From positions 1 to 44,539 of the forward strand of contig CALMTT010000618.1 in the NCBI GenBank assembly GCA_937872615.1: 44,539 nt of DNA. Direction: 5' to 3'. Origin of the DNA: an uncultured Verrucomicrobiaceae bacterium (GTDB taxonomy: Bacteria > Verrucomicrobiota > Verrucomicrobiia > Verrucomicrobiales > Verrucomicrobiaceae). The position numbers and the translations under genes were made by a program. Positions 7,436-16,934 of this stretch are shown here, in pieces. The notes under the pieces were generated by a model, which was not told where the DNA came from, ran no database searches, and saw nothing but the letters and a program-made list of their open reading frames with translations. Each line of letters opens with the position of its first letter. The first letter of the stretch is position 1.

Positions 7436-10198
7436 TCAGGCTGAGGTGGCAGCTTTTGCGAGGCGAACAGCGCAAAGGAGCGTGATACCCGCCGCGCCCC
7501 GGGCGAAATTGTCGCGGTTCATCGCACATTCCTTAAGCACTTGTTGCGCTATTTTGCGGGCGGGAAGACTCTCCGCCTCGGTGAGACTGGAGCCGGAAAA
7601 CGGCACAGCGGCGGCGTTGGCAATCACCGCAATGGCATCGAGGGGAGTAATCTGCTTGGTTTCGCCAGCGTCGCTCAGGTGGCAAACGACCAGCGAATCT
7701 GGAGACGGGATGCGACGGCTTTTACCCATCCAGCGAAGCGCATATACAAGCAGCCAACCCGGCGGCAAAGGACATGTCTGCTCCGGTGCCAGTGAAAAGG
7801 CATTGGGTCCCGGAGCGGCGTGAAGCGCGGTTTGGAACAACCAATCGGTGAATGGCTCACCAAAGCCGGCCAGAACCGGCCGAATCGGCTGACCCCGCAC
7901 GGTGCCGAGGTCCTGGCCACGAACGGCGGAATAAGTTTCCCGGTCAAACACAACATGCATGGTGCGGGACGGGCGGAAAATCGGATCGCGGAACGCGGCG
8001 GGCAAATCGAAGTTGAACACCTCCGGAACGAACTGGTTCTCGCTATTGCGGGTTTCACGCAAGCGGATGCCCTGTGCTTCACAAGCCAGACGGAACGCCA
8101 GTTTGAACTGCGCGCTGCCAAGCGAGGGCTTCAATCTGGCCCCGTTGTCTGCCATGCCTAAATCGGAGCCGAACAGGTCGCGCCACCGCGACATGGATTC
8201 CAACGCCGACCTGATCCACGAGTCCATCTGTTCATCCGTTACGCGGTGTCCGGCCTGTGACGCCGCGAACAACTTGGCGGCATCAACCTGCTCCGCAACC
8301 TGGCCGAGGATCATCTCGCGGTAGTCTTCGAGATTGCCCGGCCCGGCCGCTGACATCGTTTGCTGGATTACATCGAGGCGCTCCAGAAGACGGGTGGAGA
8401 TATGGTGATCCCAAGAATCGGGGACGCGGAGATTGAAGACATGCACCACCTGCTTTTGACCGTAGCGGTCAAGGCGGCCAATACGTTGCTGCAAACGCAT
8501 CGGATTCCACGGCAAATCATAATTGATCATCAAATGACACGCCTTTTGCAGATTGATGCCCTCGCCGCCGGCTTCGGTGGAAACCATGAAACGCGAACCG
8601 TGCTCAAATCGAATGCGCGCGGCCCGGCGACCCTCCATCTCGACGTCGCCGTGAATCACCTCCACCTTTGACCCCGGAAAGAGGGTCGCAATCCGGTTCG
8701 TGAGCATGTCCTGGGTGGTGCGATATTGCGTAAAAAGGAGAACTTTCGCGTCCGGTTCGGTTCGTCCGAGTTCGGCGAGAAGGTCAGAACAGGAATGCCA
8801 CTTGGAATCCGATGGCAAGCTACGCAAACGGGTCAATAATGTATCGAGCAGGATGCGTTCATTCTCGAAGAAAACCTTGGTCGGCAAAGCGAAGTCGCGA
8901 ACTTCTTCGTTTGGCTCGTCATCATCGCCCTCCAGGAGTTCGGAAAGCCGTTCAACGCGGCCCTGTAGGGAATCGAGTCGCCGTTGCAAGGCCCGTTCCA
9001 ACGCAGGCCAACTACTCGCGGCCAGTTTGTGAAACGTGTGCATCACCAACTGAACCACCAGTTGAGTGCCTCGGTCGGAGTCACGGACGAAGTCGAGGCT
9101 CTTCAAGATGTATTCCGTCAACAAGCGCGACACCTCGGTTTCTTCCACAGTCCAGCGCACGTCGATGGTGGTGGCCGTGTGGCCCTTGAAAAGAGGTTTG
9201 CCATCCCAATCCACCGCACGCGATTTCGGTGTGCGCGTGAGCGTTTCAACCAGCGCAGGCGTCTGTAGTTGCGCGGCCACAGGCCGCTCGCCGGGTTTGA
9301 ACAAATCCGGTCGGGCCAGGTGCAGCAAGTAAAGGAAGCGCTCGTCGTCACCCTGATGGGGCGTTGCGGACAAAAGCAGCAGCCGGGGTGAGCGTGGGGT
9401 GTTGTCCGCATTGGCCACGTGCCGAATGAGGCGACCGGCGACGAGGAATTCCAGCAACCGGTAGTTCGAGGTTTTTTCGAGCTTCTGGCTGAGGAATCGG
9501 CGCTGGGCCGTGAGCCGGTGGGCCTCGTCGCAGACAACAAGATCGAACATCCCGACCCGAGCGAGGAGTTCGCGGTATTCGTCCCGCTTCAAGCGGTCAA
9601 TCGGGGCGATCACCAGAGGCTGGGTGCGCCAGTTTGATTCCAGCTTGCCCTGAAAGTCCGTGCCGAGAATCGTGAAGTTCAAATTAAAGTGTTCGTCCAT
9701 CTCGTCCTTCCACTGGAGGGCAAGTCCGGCCGGGCAGACGACCATGATCCGCTGGGGCGGCTCCCGGCGCATCAGGCAGGTAATCAGCAAGCCCGCCTCG
9801 ATGGTTTTGCCTAAGCCGACATCGTCGGCGAGCAAATGGCCGAAGCGGTCCGCGGCCAGCACCTTGTCGAGCAGGAAGGCCTGATGCGGCAGCGGCTGAA
9901 CGGCGGCCTTGGTGAAGCCGCCGGTCAGATTGTTTTCGCCGATGATCAGGCCGGCGGCCAACTTGCGTTTGAAGACCTCAAGTTCACCCCACGCATGCGC
10001 TGTGGCATCCGCCAACGCATCTTGCACCTGAGCGACCTCGTTCGGAGCGACGATTACGAGCTGGTCCAGGTGATCAAAAGACACCTGCAAGCGGGTATCG
10101 CCGAAGGCGTCTTCCTCGACATAGCGCACAAGGCCGAAGCCATATTCCGGATGCTGCCGATGAATGACGCGGTCGCCTGGCTTGAGTGAAAGAGTCAT
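7436..10198 (-). CDS. RapA-like SNF2 ATPase
   Basis: A 920-residue SNF2-family translocase. Residues 1-60 (LKPGDRVIHRQHPEYGFGLV) form a small beta-barrel like the N-terminal domains of RapA and CarD-type proteins. Motif I DDVGLGKT is at 125-132, motif II DEAH at 224-227, motif III is SATPHQGD, and the second RecA domain ends with RIGRLDRYGQ. The C-terminal 300 residues are not recognised. Such enzymes use ATP to move along duplex DNA, usually displacing or remodelling protein without unwinding strands. It starts 5 bases after the stop of the giant GHKL gene and ends 8 bases before the WYL gene, so it is almost certainly co-expressed with them. It is distinct from the SNF2 gene at 24867 on the other strand, which lacks the RapA-type N-terminus. 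Confidence 0.85.
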   Translation of the reverse strand: MTLSLKPGDRVIHRQHPEYGFGLVRYVEEDAFGDTRLQVSFDHLDQLVIVAPNEVAQVQDALADATAHAWGELEVFKRKLAAGLIIGENNLTGGFTKAAVQPLPHQAFLLDKVLAADRFGHLLADDVGLGKTIEAGLLITCLMRREPPQRIMVVCPAGLALQWKDEMDEHFNLNFTILGTDFQGKLESNWRTQPLVIAPIDRLKRDEYRELLARVGMFDLVVCDEAHRLTAQRRFLSQKLEKTSNYRLLEFLVAGRLIRHVANADNTPRSPRLLLLSATPHQGDDERFLYLLHLARPDLFKPGERPVAAQLQTPALVETLTRTPKSRAVDWDGKPLFKGHTATTIDVRWTVEETEVSRLLTEYILKSLDFVRDSDRGTQLVVQLVMHTFHKLAASSWPALERALQRRLDSLQGRVERLSELLEGDDDEPNEEVRDFALPTKVFFENERILLDTLLTRLRSLPSDSKWHSCSDLLAELGRTEPDAKVLLFTQYRTTQDMLTNRIATLFPGSKVEVIHGDVEMEGRRAARIRFEHGSRFMVSTEAGGEGINLQKACHLMINYDLPWNPMRLQQRIGRLDRYGQKQVVHVFNLRVPDSWDHHISTRLLERLDVIQQTMSAAGPGNLEDYREMILGQVAEQVDAAKLFAASQAGHRVTDEQMDSWIRSALESMSRWRDLFGSDLGMADNGARLKPSLGSAQFKLAFRLACEAQGIRLRETRNSENQFVPEVFNFDLPAAFRDPIFRPSRTMHVVFDRETYSAVRGQDLGTVRGQPIRPVLAGFGEPFTDWLFQTALHAAPGPNAFSLAPEQTCPLPPGWLLVYALRWMGKSRRIPSPDSLVVCHLSDAGETKQITPLDAIAVIANAAAVPFSGSSLTEAESLPARKIAQQVLKECAMNRDNFARGAAGITLLCAVRLAKAATSA

Positions 10199-10203
10199 AT
10201 CGT

Positions 10204-13200
10204 TCAGTTTGTCAGACCATAATGCAGAAGCGGGATATCATAGTCCTTTAGCAACTCACTACCGGCCTCGCCGTCATTGGCGATGCGTTCGTAAAGACGC
10301 TCGCTGGTTTCAGCCAGGGAAAGGAAATCCGCACGACTAGAAAGCTCAGCCTCAATCCAACCAATTTGTTGGGCGGCGTGCCGAACGGGTGTGCAGACGA
10401 AAAACGACAGACGATCCAGGCTGGGACTCTTAAAGACTCCAATGCGCCGGAGTTCCCGCACGAGAAAGAACAACGGTGATCCGGCGCTCTGGCCGAATAC
10501 TCCGACCCAAGGCGCTTGTCCGGCTAGTTGGCCGCTCCGCAGGAAGTTGATCAATTCGCCGTTCCGAGAGGGATTTGATGCCAATTCCAACAACACGGAA
10601 GGGAACTCGTTCTCCCAGACCATTTGATGGATTTTGCGCAGGTCATAGAAAACTCGTCGCCAGAAATAGGCGTTCTCACCAGAGGCTGTGGCGTTGCTAA
10701 ATGGCCGCCGAATCAGGTCTTCAAATAGGGAATCTGCGCCATCGGCAAACTTCGGGCCACTGGTGCGCTCCCAGAAATCGCGTCCGTCGAGTTCTTCCGC
10801 CCAATACTTGCGCACTTCCGTCACCCTTCGGCCTGCTGACATGAGACAAGCCAGGCCGAAGATTCGATACCAAACTGACTTTCCCTCTGGCTGGTCGGCC
10901 TTGAGCAAATCAGCTTCCAATTTCCCAGCGCGCGAAATGTCAGGTGTCACATCTGATGGGTAAATCAGTGCCCAGTTTGCGCCATCAAGTGTGTATTCAT
11001 GGAGGGGCTTTTCTTTGCGTGTCCACCAAGCGAGCAAATCAGAAACACTCCACTCCTCAATGACAGGCGGTGGGATAACACCGCCGTCTGGCGGGGCAAC
11101 CGGGCGGAGCTTCTCTTCAATAATCCGACGTGCCCGCTCCAGTTCTGCAGCTTGCTGCGCCGGTAGCCGAGTAGCCAGCTGCTGAAATTCCGCCGTAGCC
11201 ATGTCTGCGTTGATTTGCCGCAGTAATTGCGATGCCGGTGCGAGCCGCCCAACAATCGCATCAAAGCTTTGTTGCACTTGTGCATCCCGAAGAGCCTTTG
11301 GCAGGAGCCCGTCAATGTGAAGGTCGATCCAGTCGTCTGTCCCAAACCGCCATTTTTTGATAAAGGCTTCGATACGCCTCAAAAAGGTGGTCGGGAATTT
11401 GAGAGAGGCTAAGCTCGCAAGACCACCCTTGTGCGGTATGCGGGAGCAAAGGATTTTTGTGAAACGCGCATGCTCTTTGATGAGGGATTCACAATGACCT
11501 TCAAAACGCTGGCGCAGCACCGAGTCTCCATCGTGCAGGTTCAGAGCTTCAGCCCAAGCAATCCATCGGTCTTTTGCGGTGTGGGCAGCCAAGTCGCTTT
11601 CACAAAGGTCAATTGCGAGTTTGAGGCAGGCGGCAAACACTTCTTCGTTTGCAGAATTGTTGCGAATACCCAATCGGCCGGGCTCGGCTTCAAAATCACC
11701 GTTCACCAGGATGTGCAGCGGAAATTCCTCTTCTGTCTCAAAGGTCAGCCGCACCTTACGCCAGTCGTCCTCCAGCTTGAGGGGCAATCCGTTCGCATCC
11801 ACCCGCAAAGCCACGGAGAAACGTTTGTTATTGGGATGTTGAACCTCGCGAGTATGACCGTGATGCACCAAGAAACGCTCCAGTCTTGCCGGGTGCGCCT
11901 GTCTGACCAATAGTTTCAACCAGTTGCCGACTGTTCCATCTGCCGAGCGTTCCCACTCCCAAACCCAATGATCAAATTGCAACCGAACTAAGTTTGTCTT
12001 GGACAAGAAGACGAACGATGACGGATTGAACAAGGTCAGTGGCGACTGGTCGCCATCGGTTCGCGAAAGCTTCAACAGTGACTTGGCATCGGTTGCAGAG
12101 CACCGGAATGTGAAGCTGGTCGTCTGACTGAATTCAGCCTGCAATCTCGGCGGATTCGCAGGGTTTAGCAGAAGCATGTCCTGGATCGTAAAACGATATG
12201 CACCGCTGACGACTTCAACAGCATCCGCCACCGTAAAAATGGATTTGAATCCACGATTGAAGCGGCCAACCCAGCCCTCTGTTGGTGGAGCTTCCGCACT
12301 AGGAGTCCGGACAATCAAACTAATGTCATTGCGTTCTTCCCCGGTTTTTAGCGTTTCGTTGAATGGCCGACCGCGATGTCTTGCGATCGCCTGCCACACC
12401 CGTCCCTGCACTGGCGGCCGAATGACCAACTCGAAGCCGCACGTCTTGGGCAACTCATCCGCCATGCTATCATAAGCGCTTTCCGCGTTTTGAAGTAATT
12501 CGCGGATGACATGGTATTTCCGGTAGCCGAGATCTGTAACCTCGGTTTTCAGCAACGTGGCTTTGACTTCATCACGGAACTGACCGTAAACATCCGCGTG
12601 CGACTCGTTTCCCGCCTGCCAAATCTGTTGGAATCGTTGAAATGCTTCATCAGGCCGGGCGCGCTGGCTGTAAAGAGCCAAGACTTCAGTGAATTGGCGG
12701 TCTTCCGCTTGGATGACCGCACGGTTTGTGTAGAGGTTGCCGTCCTTAATGGCAAATGGCGCGTCACGCAGCTCCGCCACGACGTCTTCACCTCGCATCC
12801 AGCGGGCCAAAATATCACTGCGGCATCTCAAAATATTTCCGCCAGCAGATTGCAGCAGAGTTTTGAATAATGGATCGGCTTGGGCTTCGGCATCCACCTG
12901 CTCTTGGGTAATCGGCAAGGGATGTCCGGGAATATCAACTTGGACTGTGAACTGGCTGGCTTGCAGGCTGGCTTCCGCAATTGCGGGAATCTTTAGCAAT
13001 GGTGCTGGAAGTTCCTGGACGCGAAGCCATTTGCGTTTGGGGTGTTGAAGCAATGGCAGATTTGCCAGATCATCCCCCGCCAACACCTTCGCCGGATCGG
13101 CGGCTTGGTGATTCAGCAAATCCTTTAGTAAAACAGTGGTTTTGCTGGTTAACCCCACGCTCCAGTTGCCTCGCAAAGTTGTCGGAGTCGCAATGCAAAG

Positions 13201-15954
13201 TTCGTTAAACGCGTTGATCTCATCCGGAGCGAGGTGGCGATCTGCCCATTTATGATACGCCGCCAGTAACATTGAAGCCGCTTCCCGTTTTTTGGATGTA
13301 TCCAATTCGCGTGGGCCGATGATGGTAAGCCTTTGTGGATCGAATTCGCCTGCCTCGCGAATGCATTCGTCTGCAAATGAGGTCAGCCAGAACGGGGCGG
13401 ATGCGTAGTGGCCGGAAAGCGCCAATACCGTTCGCGTATCCTTCGGAAGTTCCGGCGAAAGCAGTCGTCCCTCTCCCAGCTCACTGGCCCGCTCACGAAG
13501 CACAGACTTGATGGCCTGTTTTTCGGAGTGCTGAACAATCGCCTCCCAGCGGGTTGGGAGATTTCCCCGGGTGTTTCTGTGGGCATCGCTGAAAACCTCT
13601 TCGAAGGGCTTCGTGACGGCGATGTGCCCTGGCGGCAGGTTCATTCCCTTTAGGATTTGTTCAGTGAGCGCTTTCGAAAGCTTCTCCCTTAGCCGTTTTT
13701 CCACGGCGTCCTCCCAAGCTTCCCATAAACCCCACTTGCGCAGCTTTTCTTCAGCCTGGCGCAGGGCGTTGTAATGGGGCACGCCACCTCGATTCCATGA
13801 GCGCACTACTCCGTGGAAACACTGGGGCGCAGTCGTGTCCGCCAACCAAATCTCGTCGAGCCTGACCCATCCCGGACCACCATCTTTGATGCGGAGGAAC
13901 TCGAAAACCGTTTTTCGAATTGAAGTTGTGCAGGCATCACGTTCCAGCCCCCAGAATTGCTCGCCGTGCTTTGCCCATTGCTGCTCTGTCGAGAGGATTT
14001 CCGGAATCCGCTGCCACTTGGGATTGAAAACCGGCGAAGACAGGCCTTTGAGGACAAACCGCAATTGTCCCCAGAAAAACGACGTCAACCCGTGCGGATT
14101 CTGATCGGTCTGATTCAGCCAGCTGCGCAGCGTATCGAACGTTCGATGCCACGCCTCCGAAAGTTCACAGCCTCCCCTTTGCTGACAAATGGAGGCCAAC
14201 GTAGCCGGGCCATCAGCAGTCTGGATCGTGATGTGCTCGGCTATCTCCTCCAGCGTCTCGGGGTCAATATCCTCAATCGTTAGCAGCGCGGTGACCAATT
14301 TCTGCTGAGAGTCATCGCTGTGGCACTGCTGAGCAGCTTTTAAGAAAAAATCTCGCAGGAGCGCATCCCCCATCGGTTGGAGTTTGAAATCCATCGCGCC
14401 GGTTGCATTCACAATGGGAAACTCGGCACTTAACCCGGTCAGGCACGCGCACAATTCGACCCAATTCTTTCGCACCTGGTCTTTTGGAAAAAGCCGAACC
14501 GTCACGGCCTTGTCAGCACGACATAATGTTCCCCAAACCGTTTTAAGAAGTGGGCGGCTTCTGACTTCCGCCAGCAGGGCTTCCCAGGCGATTTTCGCCC
14601 ATCGGTCTCCTGAACCGACGCCGTCTCGAACCAAATCTTCGATTCGCCAATTCTCATGTCGCCGGTCGGCATGCTGTTCAAGCCAATCCGCGAAAGCTTT
14701 CACCGCTCTTGTGATTTGCCCCTCGACAGACGGTGCAAGATTCGGATTCCAGTCGTCCCGCGCCAAATTGGGTTGGAGTTCGATGTGCAGGTGCAACCGG
14801 AACGGCCAGTTGACCTTGTTGAGAGGAAAGAATGCATAGGCAGCGCCCTCTTTGAGGCCGAGACCTTGCTCGTCACCCGCCCGCTCCACGCGCAACTTGA
14901 AATCCGAATCCGCATGAAGGGCCAGTTGCCAGCGGTCTCCTTCGCAAATACCCCTGAGTCGCCAGAATCGTGAATTGGATTTCCGGCCGTCCGGCAAGGT
15001 CGTGGCCAGTGTGACCTTCACGGCTTCCACTGACCCGGGAATGCCGTCCTCCTCCGCAACCCTCGACTCACTCATCTTGAGCACGTTTGGTCCAACCTGA
15101 ACCGTCCTCAGCCACGGCAAGAAGATGGGGTTCAGCTCATACAACTCGTGCGACTGCCCTTGGATTCGGGAAGCAACTTCTCGGCGTCCTTCATCGTGCA
15201 AATGGAATGCGAAGAATGTGCCGCGATTGCCCGTGCCCAGCCGGGAGGCAAGCGGCTGCAATTCTGATGGCAAATGTGCGATCGCCTCGGGTGTGCAAAA
15301 TCCACTGAACTCCGGGCGCATCAAGTTCGGATGAAGGCGCTCTCCCACTTGCTCAAGCTGGCGGAGAATCCTTTGCCTCGTTGCCTCGTTCGGAAATGAC
15401 TGTTCTCGTGACGGCGCGGTGATGGGCAATCGGAAGGAAAACTTCGATTCTCCAGCCCAAGACTGAACAAACACCTCGTCCGCAATTCTGAAACTGGACT
15501 TAAAGCCGACGCCAAACTGGCCGATCACTTGCATGAGCGGCAGGCCTGGATCAAAATGTCGGAAGAACCGGCAGAGACCGATTTGATTGAGCGGCGTCAC
15601 TTTGCGGCCGTTGTTGGCAAATACGAGCCAGTTGCCATGAAGCATGACGCGAATTTCCGCCTCTTTCATGTCGGCGGCGTCATTCGCATTTTGCGCCAGC
15701 TCGGCCAGATAGTTGGCCGCGAGTGCGCCACTGCCGATCAGAAGGCTCTTAATCGCCAGGCGCTCCGTGCCACCGGGATTGTTGAGTTGAAGCAACCAAT
15801 CCCCGTAGATGGCATCACTGCGCTGCTCATCTGTCGGCAGCCACAGCAAGGCTTCTTCGAGCTTCTCCCAGGACTCAAAATGCTCTTCAGCTAGTGCATC
15901 TGGCACTTGGCCGCGACACGCTGCTTTATACGCATTGGGGTGGAAGATGGGCAT
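10204..15954 (-). CDS. Giant protein with two GHKL (HSP90/sacsin-type) ATPase modules
   Basis: At 1916 residues this is the largest protein of the minus-strand operon. The first GHKL module has an N-box ELAQNANDA (85-93), a nucleotide-loop segment FANNGRKVT (about 112-120) and a G2 glycine loop IGQFGVGFKSS (144-154), as in HSP90/sacsin-type ATPases. A second, diverged copy has ELLQNAESA (1152-1160) and GRFNRGFKS (1230-1238). The 500-residue regions after each module are unrecognised, as is the C-terminal 300 residues (GLACLMSAGRRVTEV, FEDLIRRPFSNA). GHKL ATPases dimerise on ATP and clamp or remodel their clients; MORC/MutL-type members are known in restriction-linked operons. The linked SNF2 gene suggests an ATP-gated clamp on DNA. 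The gene begins 29 bases after the CBASS membrane-protein gene. It has no visible nuclease motif. Confidence 0.8.
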   Translation of the reverse strand: MPIFHPNAYKAACRGQVPDALAEEHFESWEKLEEALLWLPTDEQRSDAIYGDWLLQLNNPGGTERLAIKSLLIGSGALAANYLAELAQNANDAADMKEAEIRVMLHGNWLVFANNGRKVTPLNQIGLCRFFRHFDPGLPLMQVIGQFGVGFKSSFRIADEVFVQSWAGESKFSFRLPITAPSREQSFPNEATRQRILRQLEQVGERLHPNLMRPEFSGFCTPEAIAHLPSELQPLASRLGTGNRGTFFAFHLHDEGRREVASRIQGQSHELYELNPIFLPWLRTVQVGPNVLKMSESRVAEEDGIPGSVEAVKVTLATTLPDGRKSNSRFWRLRGICEGDRWQLALHADSDFKLRVERAGDEQGLGLKEGAAYAFFPLNKVNWPFRLHLHIELQPNLARDDWNPNLAPSVEGQITRAVKAFADWLEQHADRRHENWRIEDLVRDGVGSGDRWAKIAWEALLAEVRSRPLLKTVWGTLCRADKAVTVRLFPKDQVRKNWVELCACLTGLSAEFPIVNATGAMDFKLQPMGDALLRDFFLKAAQQCHSDDSQQKLVTALLTIEDIDPETLEEIAEHITIQTADGPATLASICQQRGGCELSEAWHRTFDTLRSWLNQTDQNPHGLTSFFWGQLRFVLKGLSSPVFNPKWQRIPEILSTEQQWAKHGEQFWGLERDACTTSIRKTVFEFLRIKDGGPGWVRLDEIWLADTTAPQCFHGVVRSWNRGGVPHYNALRQAEEKLRKWGLWEAWEDAVEKRLREKLSKALTEQILKGMNLPPGHIAVTKPFEEVFSDAHRNTRGNLPTRWEAIVQHSEKQAIKSVLRERASELGEGRLLSPELPKDTRTVLALSGHYASAPFWLTSFADECIREAGEFDPQRLTIIGPRELDTSKKREAASMLLAAYHKWADRHLAPDEINAFNELCIATPTTLRGNWSVGLTSKTTVLLKDLLNHQAADPAKVLAGDDLANLPLLQHPKRKWLRVQELPAPLLKIPAIAEASLQASQFTVQVDIPGHPLPITQEQVDAEAQADPLFKTLLQSAGGNILRCRSDILARWMRGEDVVAELRDAPFAIKDGNLYTNRAVIQAEDRQFTEVLALYSQRARPDEAFQRFQQIWQAGNESHADVYGQFRDEVKATLLKTEVTDLGYRKYHVIRELLQNAESAYDSMADELPKTCGFELVIRPPVQGRVWQAIARHRGRPFNETLKTGEERNDISLIVRTPSAEAPPTEGWVGRFNRGFKSIFTVADAVEVVSGAYRFTIQDMLLLNPANPPRLQAEFSQTTSFTFRCSATDAKSLLKLSRTDGDQSPLTLFNPSSFVFLSKTNLVRLQFDHWVWEWERSADGTVGNWLKLLVRQAHPARLERFLVHHGHTREVQHPNNKRFSVALRVDANGLPLKLEDDWRKVRLTFETEEEFPLHILVNGDFEAEPGRLGIRNNSANEEVFAACLKLAIDLCESDLAAHTAKDRWIAWAEALNLHDGDSVLRQRFEGHCESLIKEHARFTKILCSRIPHKGGLASLASLKFPTTFLRRIEAFIKKWRFGTDDWIDLHIDGLLPKALRDAQVQQSFDAIVGRLAPASQLLRQINADMATAEFQQLATRLPAQQAAELERARRIIEEKLRPVAPPDGGVIPPPVIEEWSVSDLLAWWTRKEKPLHEYTLDGANWALIYPSDVTPDISRAGKLEADLLKADQPEGKSVWYRIFGLACLMSAGRRVTEVRKYWAEELDGRDFWERTSGPKFADGADSLFEDLIRRPFSNATASGENAYFWRRVFYDLRKIHQMVWENEFPSVLLELASNPSRNGELINFLRSGQLAGQAPWVGVFGQSAGSPLFFLVRELRRIGVFKSPSLDRLSFFVCTPVRHAAQQIGWIEAELSSRADFLSLAETSERLYERIANDGEAGSELLKDYDIPLLHYGLTN

Positions 15955-15983
15955 GGAAGGTGGGATTTATGTATGGCGGTAAT

Positions 15984-16934
15984 TCATGACACGCTTGATG
16001 ATACTTTGTTTCCGTGCTGCTCAAGGGAGCGCAGGGCTTCCTTCACCATCTCTTCAGCCTTAAACTCCATCTGCTGCTGCTTGCGCTTACGCAGAAGATG
16101 ATAAACCCAATCGAAAACCAAGGGACTGCGCGAGCGGTTATCGAAGAGGGCGTCTTGCACTAGCTGGCTTTGATTCAATGCCTCGGCATCGTCGAGCCGC
16201 CGTTCCATCGCCTGTCTCCAAAGCGCCTCGACCGCCGCGAGACCGCGCTCGTCGGCCTGGATAGCGTCGCGCTGGGAAATAATTTCGCGCAGTATCCACA
16301 CGATGGCGGGTGCGAGCGGGACATACACCGTGAGAATCATCTGTTGCACTGTGTCGCCGCGCACAAGCGCAATCAGAAAAATGGCAATCGCGAGGACGCT
16401 CAAGATTGCAGTGAGAGCGCCGCGCACGCGGTCGCGCTGGCGCAAATCCCACCAAAGGCTTGCGCGTTGACAGATAAGCCGAGCAAGCGACAGAGGCAGT
16501 GCCTTCACTGACGGTGGATACCAGTCGGGGAGTCCGTTCCGTGCTTTAGGGCTGCGAAGCTGATCCTGGGCGTCGGCCAAGATGTCTTCCGAGTCAACAC
16601 GAGGACCGCAACGCAACGCGCGCCACGGCAGCTCAAAGACTGCGCAATCAAACATCTGCTGGACCACTGCACCGCGCTTTTTGAACCGAGCAAGCGCACG
16701 TGTGAGGCAAAGGACGTCAAACAACGTGACTGTGATAGAAAAAAACGTGAGCCAAACTTTCCACGTCGGCTGCCATGCCATCAGCAGGGCGCTGGCAAGT
16801 GCCGCAGGAACAGTGAGCGCAAACTGGACGGCCATAAGGCGCTTGGCGCGGCCATAAATGCGACTAGCGGCAGCGAGCAAATTGATTTGCTCATCTTCGT
16901 TTTGCTTTACGGCAATGTTGCACCCAGTTACCAC
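15984..16934 (-). CDS. S-4TM family membrane effector of CBASS
   Basis: A 316-residue protein with four hydrophobic segments in two pairs: about 33-54 and 58-79, then 172-191 and 197-216, separated by a soluble loop with a conserved-looking LPDWYPPSVKALPL stretch. This is the layout of S-4TM family putative pore-forming effectors (Pfam S_4TM), which accompany CD-NTases and are thought to open the inner membrane when they bind the cyclic oligonucleotide. A basic, helical C-terminal tail (HLLRKRKQQQMEFKAEEM) follows. The GTG start at 16934 overlaps the CD-NTase stop by seven bases, consistent with translational coupling. Loss of membrane integrity would stop phage growth by cell suicide. The immediate neighbour makes this assignment strong; the ligand specificity is unknown. 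Confidence 0.8.
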   Translation of the reverse strand: MVTGCNIAVKQNEDEQINLLAAASRIYGRAKRLMAVQFALTVPAALASALLMAWQPTWKVWLTFFSITVTLFDVLCLTRALARFKKRGAVVQQMFDCAVFELPWRALRCGPRVDSEDILADAQDQLRSPKARNGLPDWYPPSVKALPLSLARLICQRASLWWDLRQRDRVRGALTAILSVLAIAIFLIALVRGDTVQQMILTVYVPLAPAIVWILREIISQRDAIQADERGLAAVEALWRQAMERRLDDAEALNQSQLVQDALFDNRSRSPLVFDWVYHLLRKRKQQQMEFKAEEMVKEALRSLEQHGNKVSSSVS

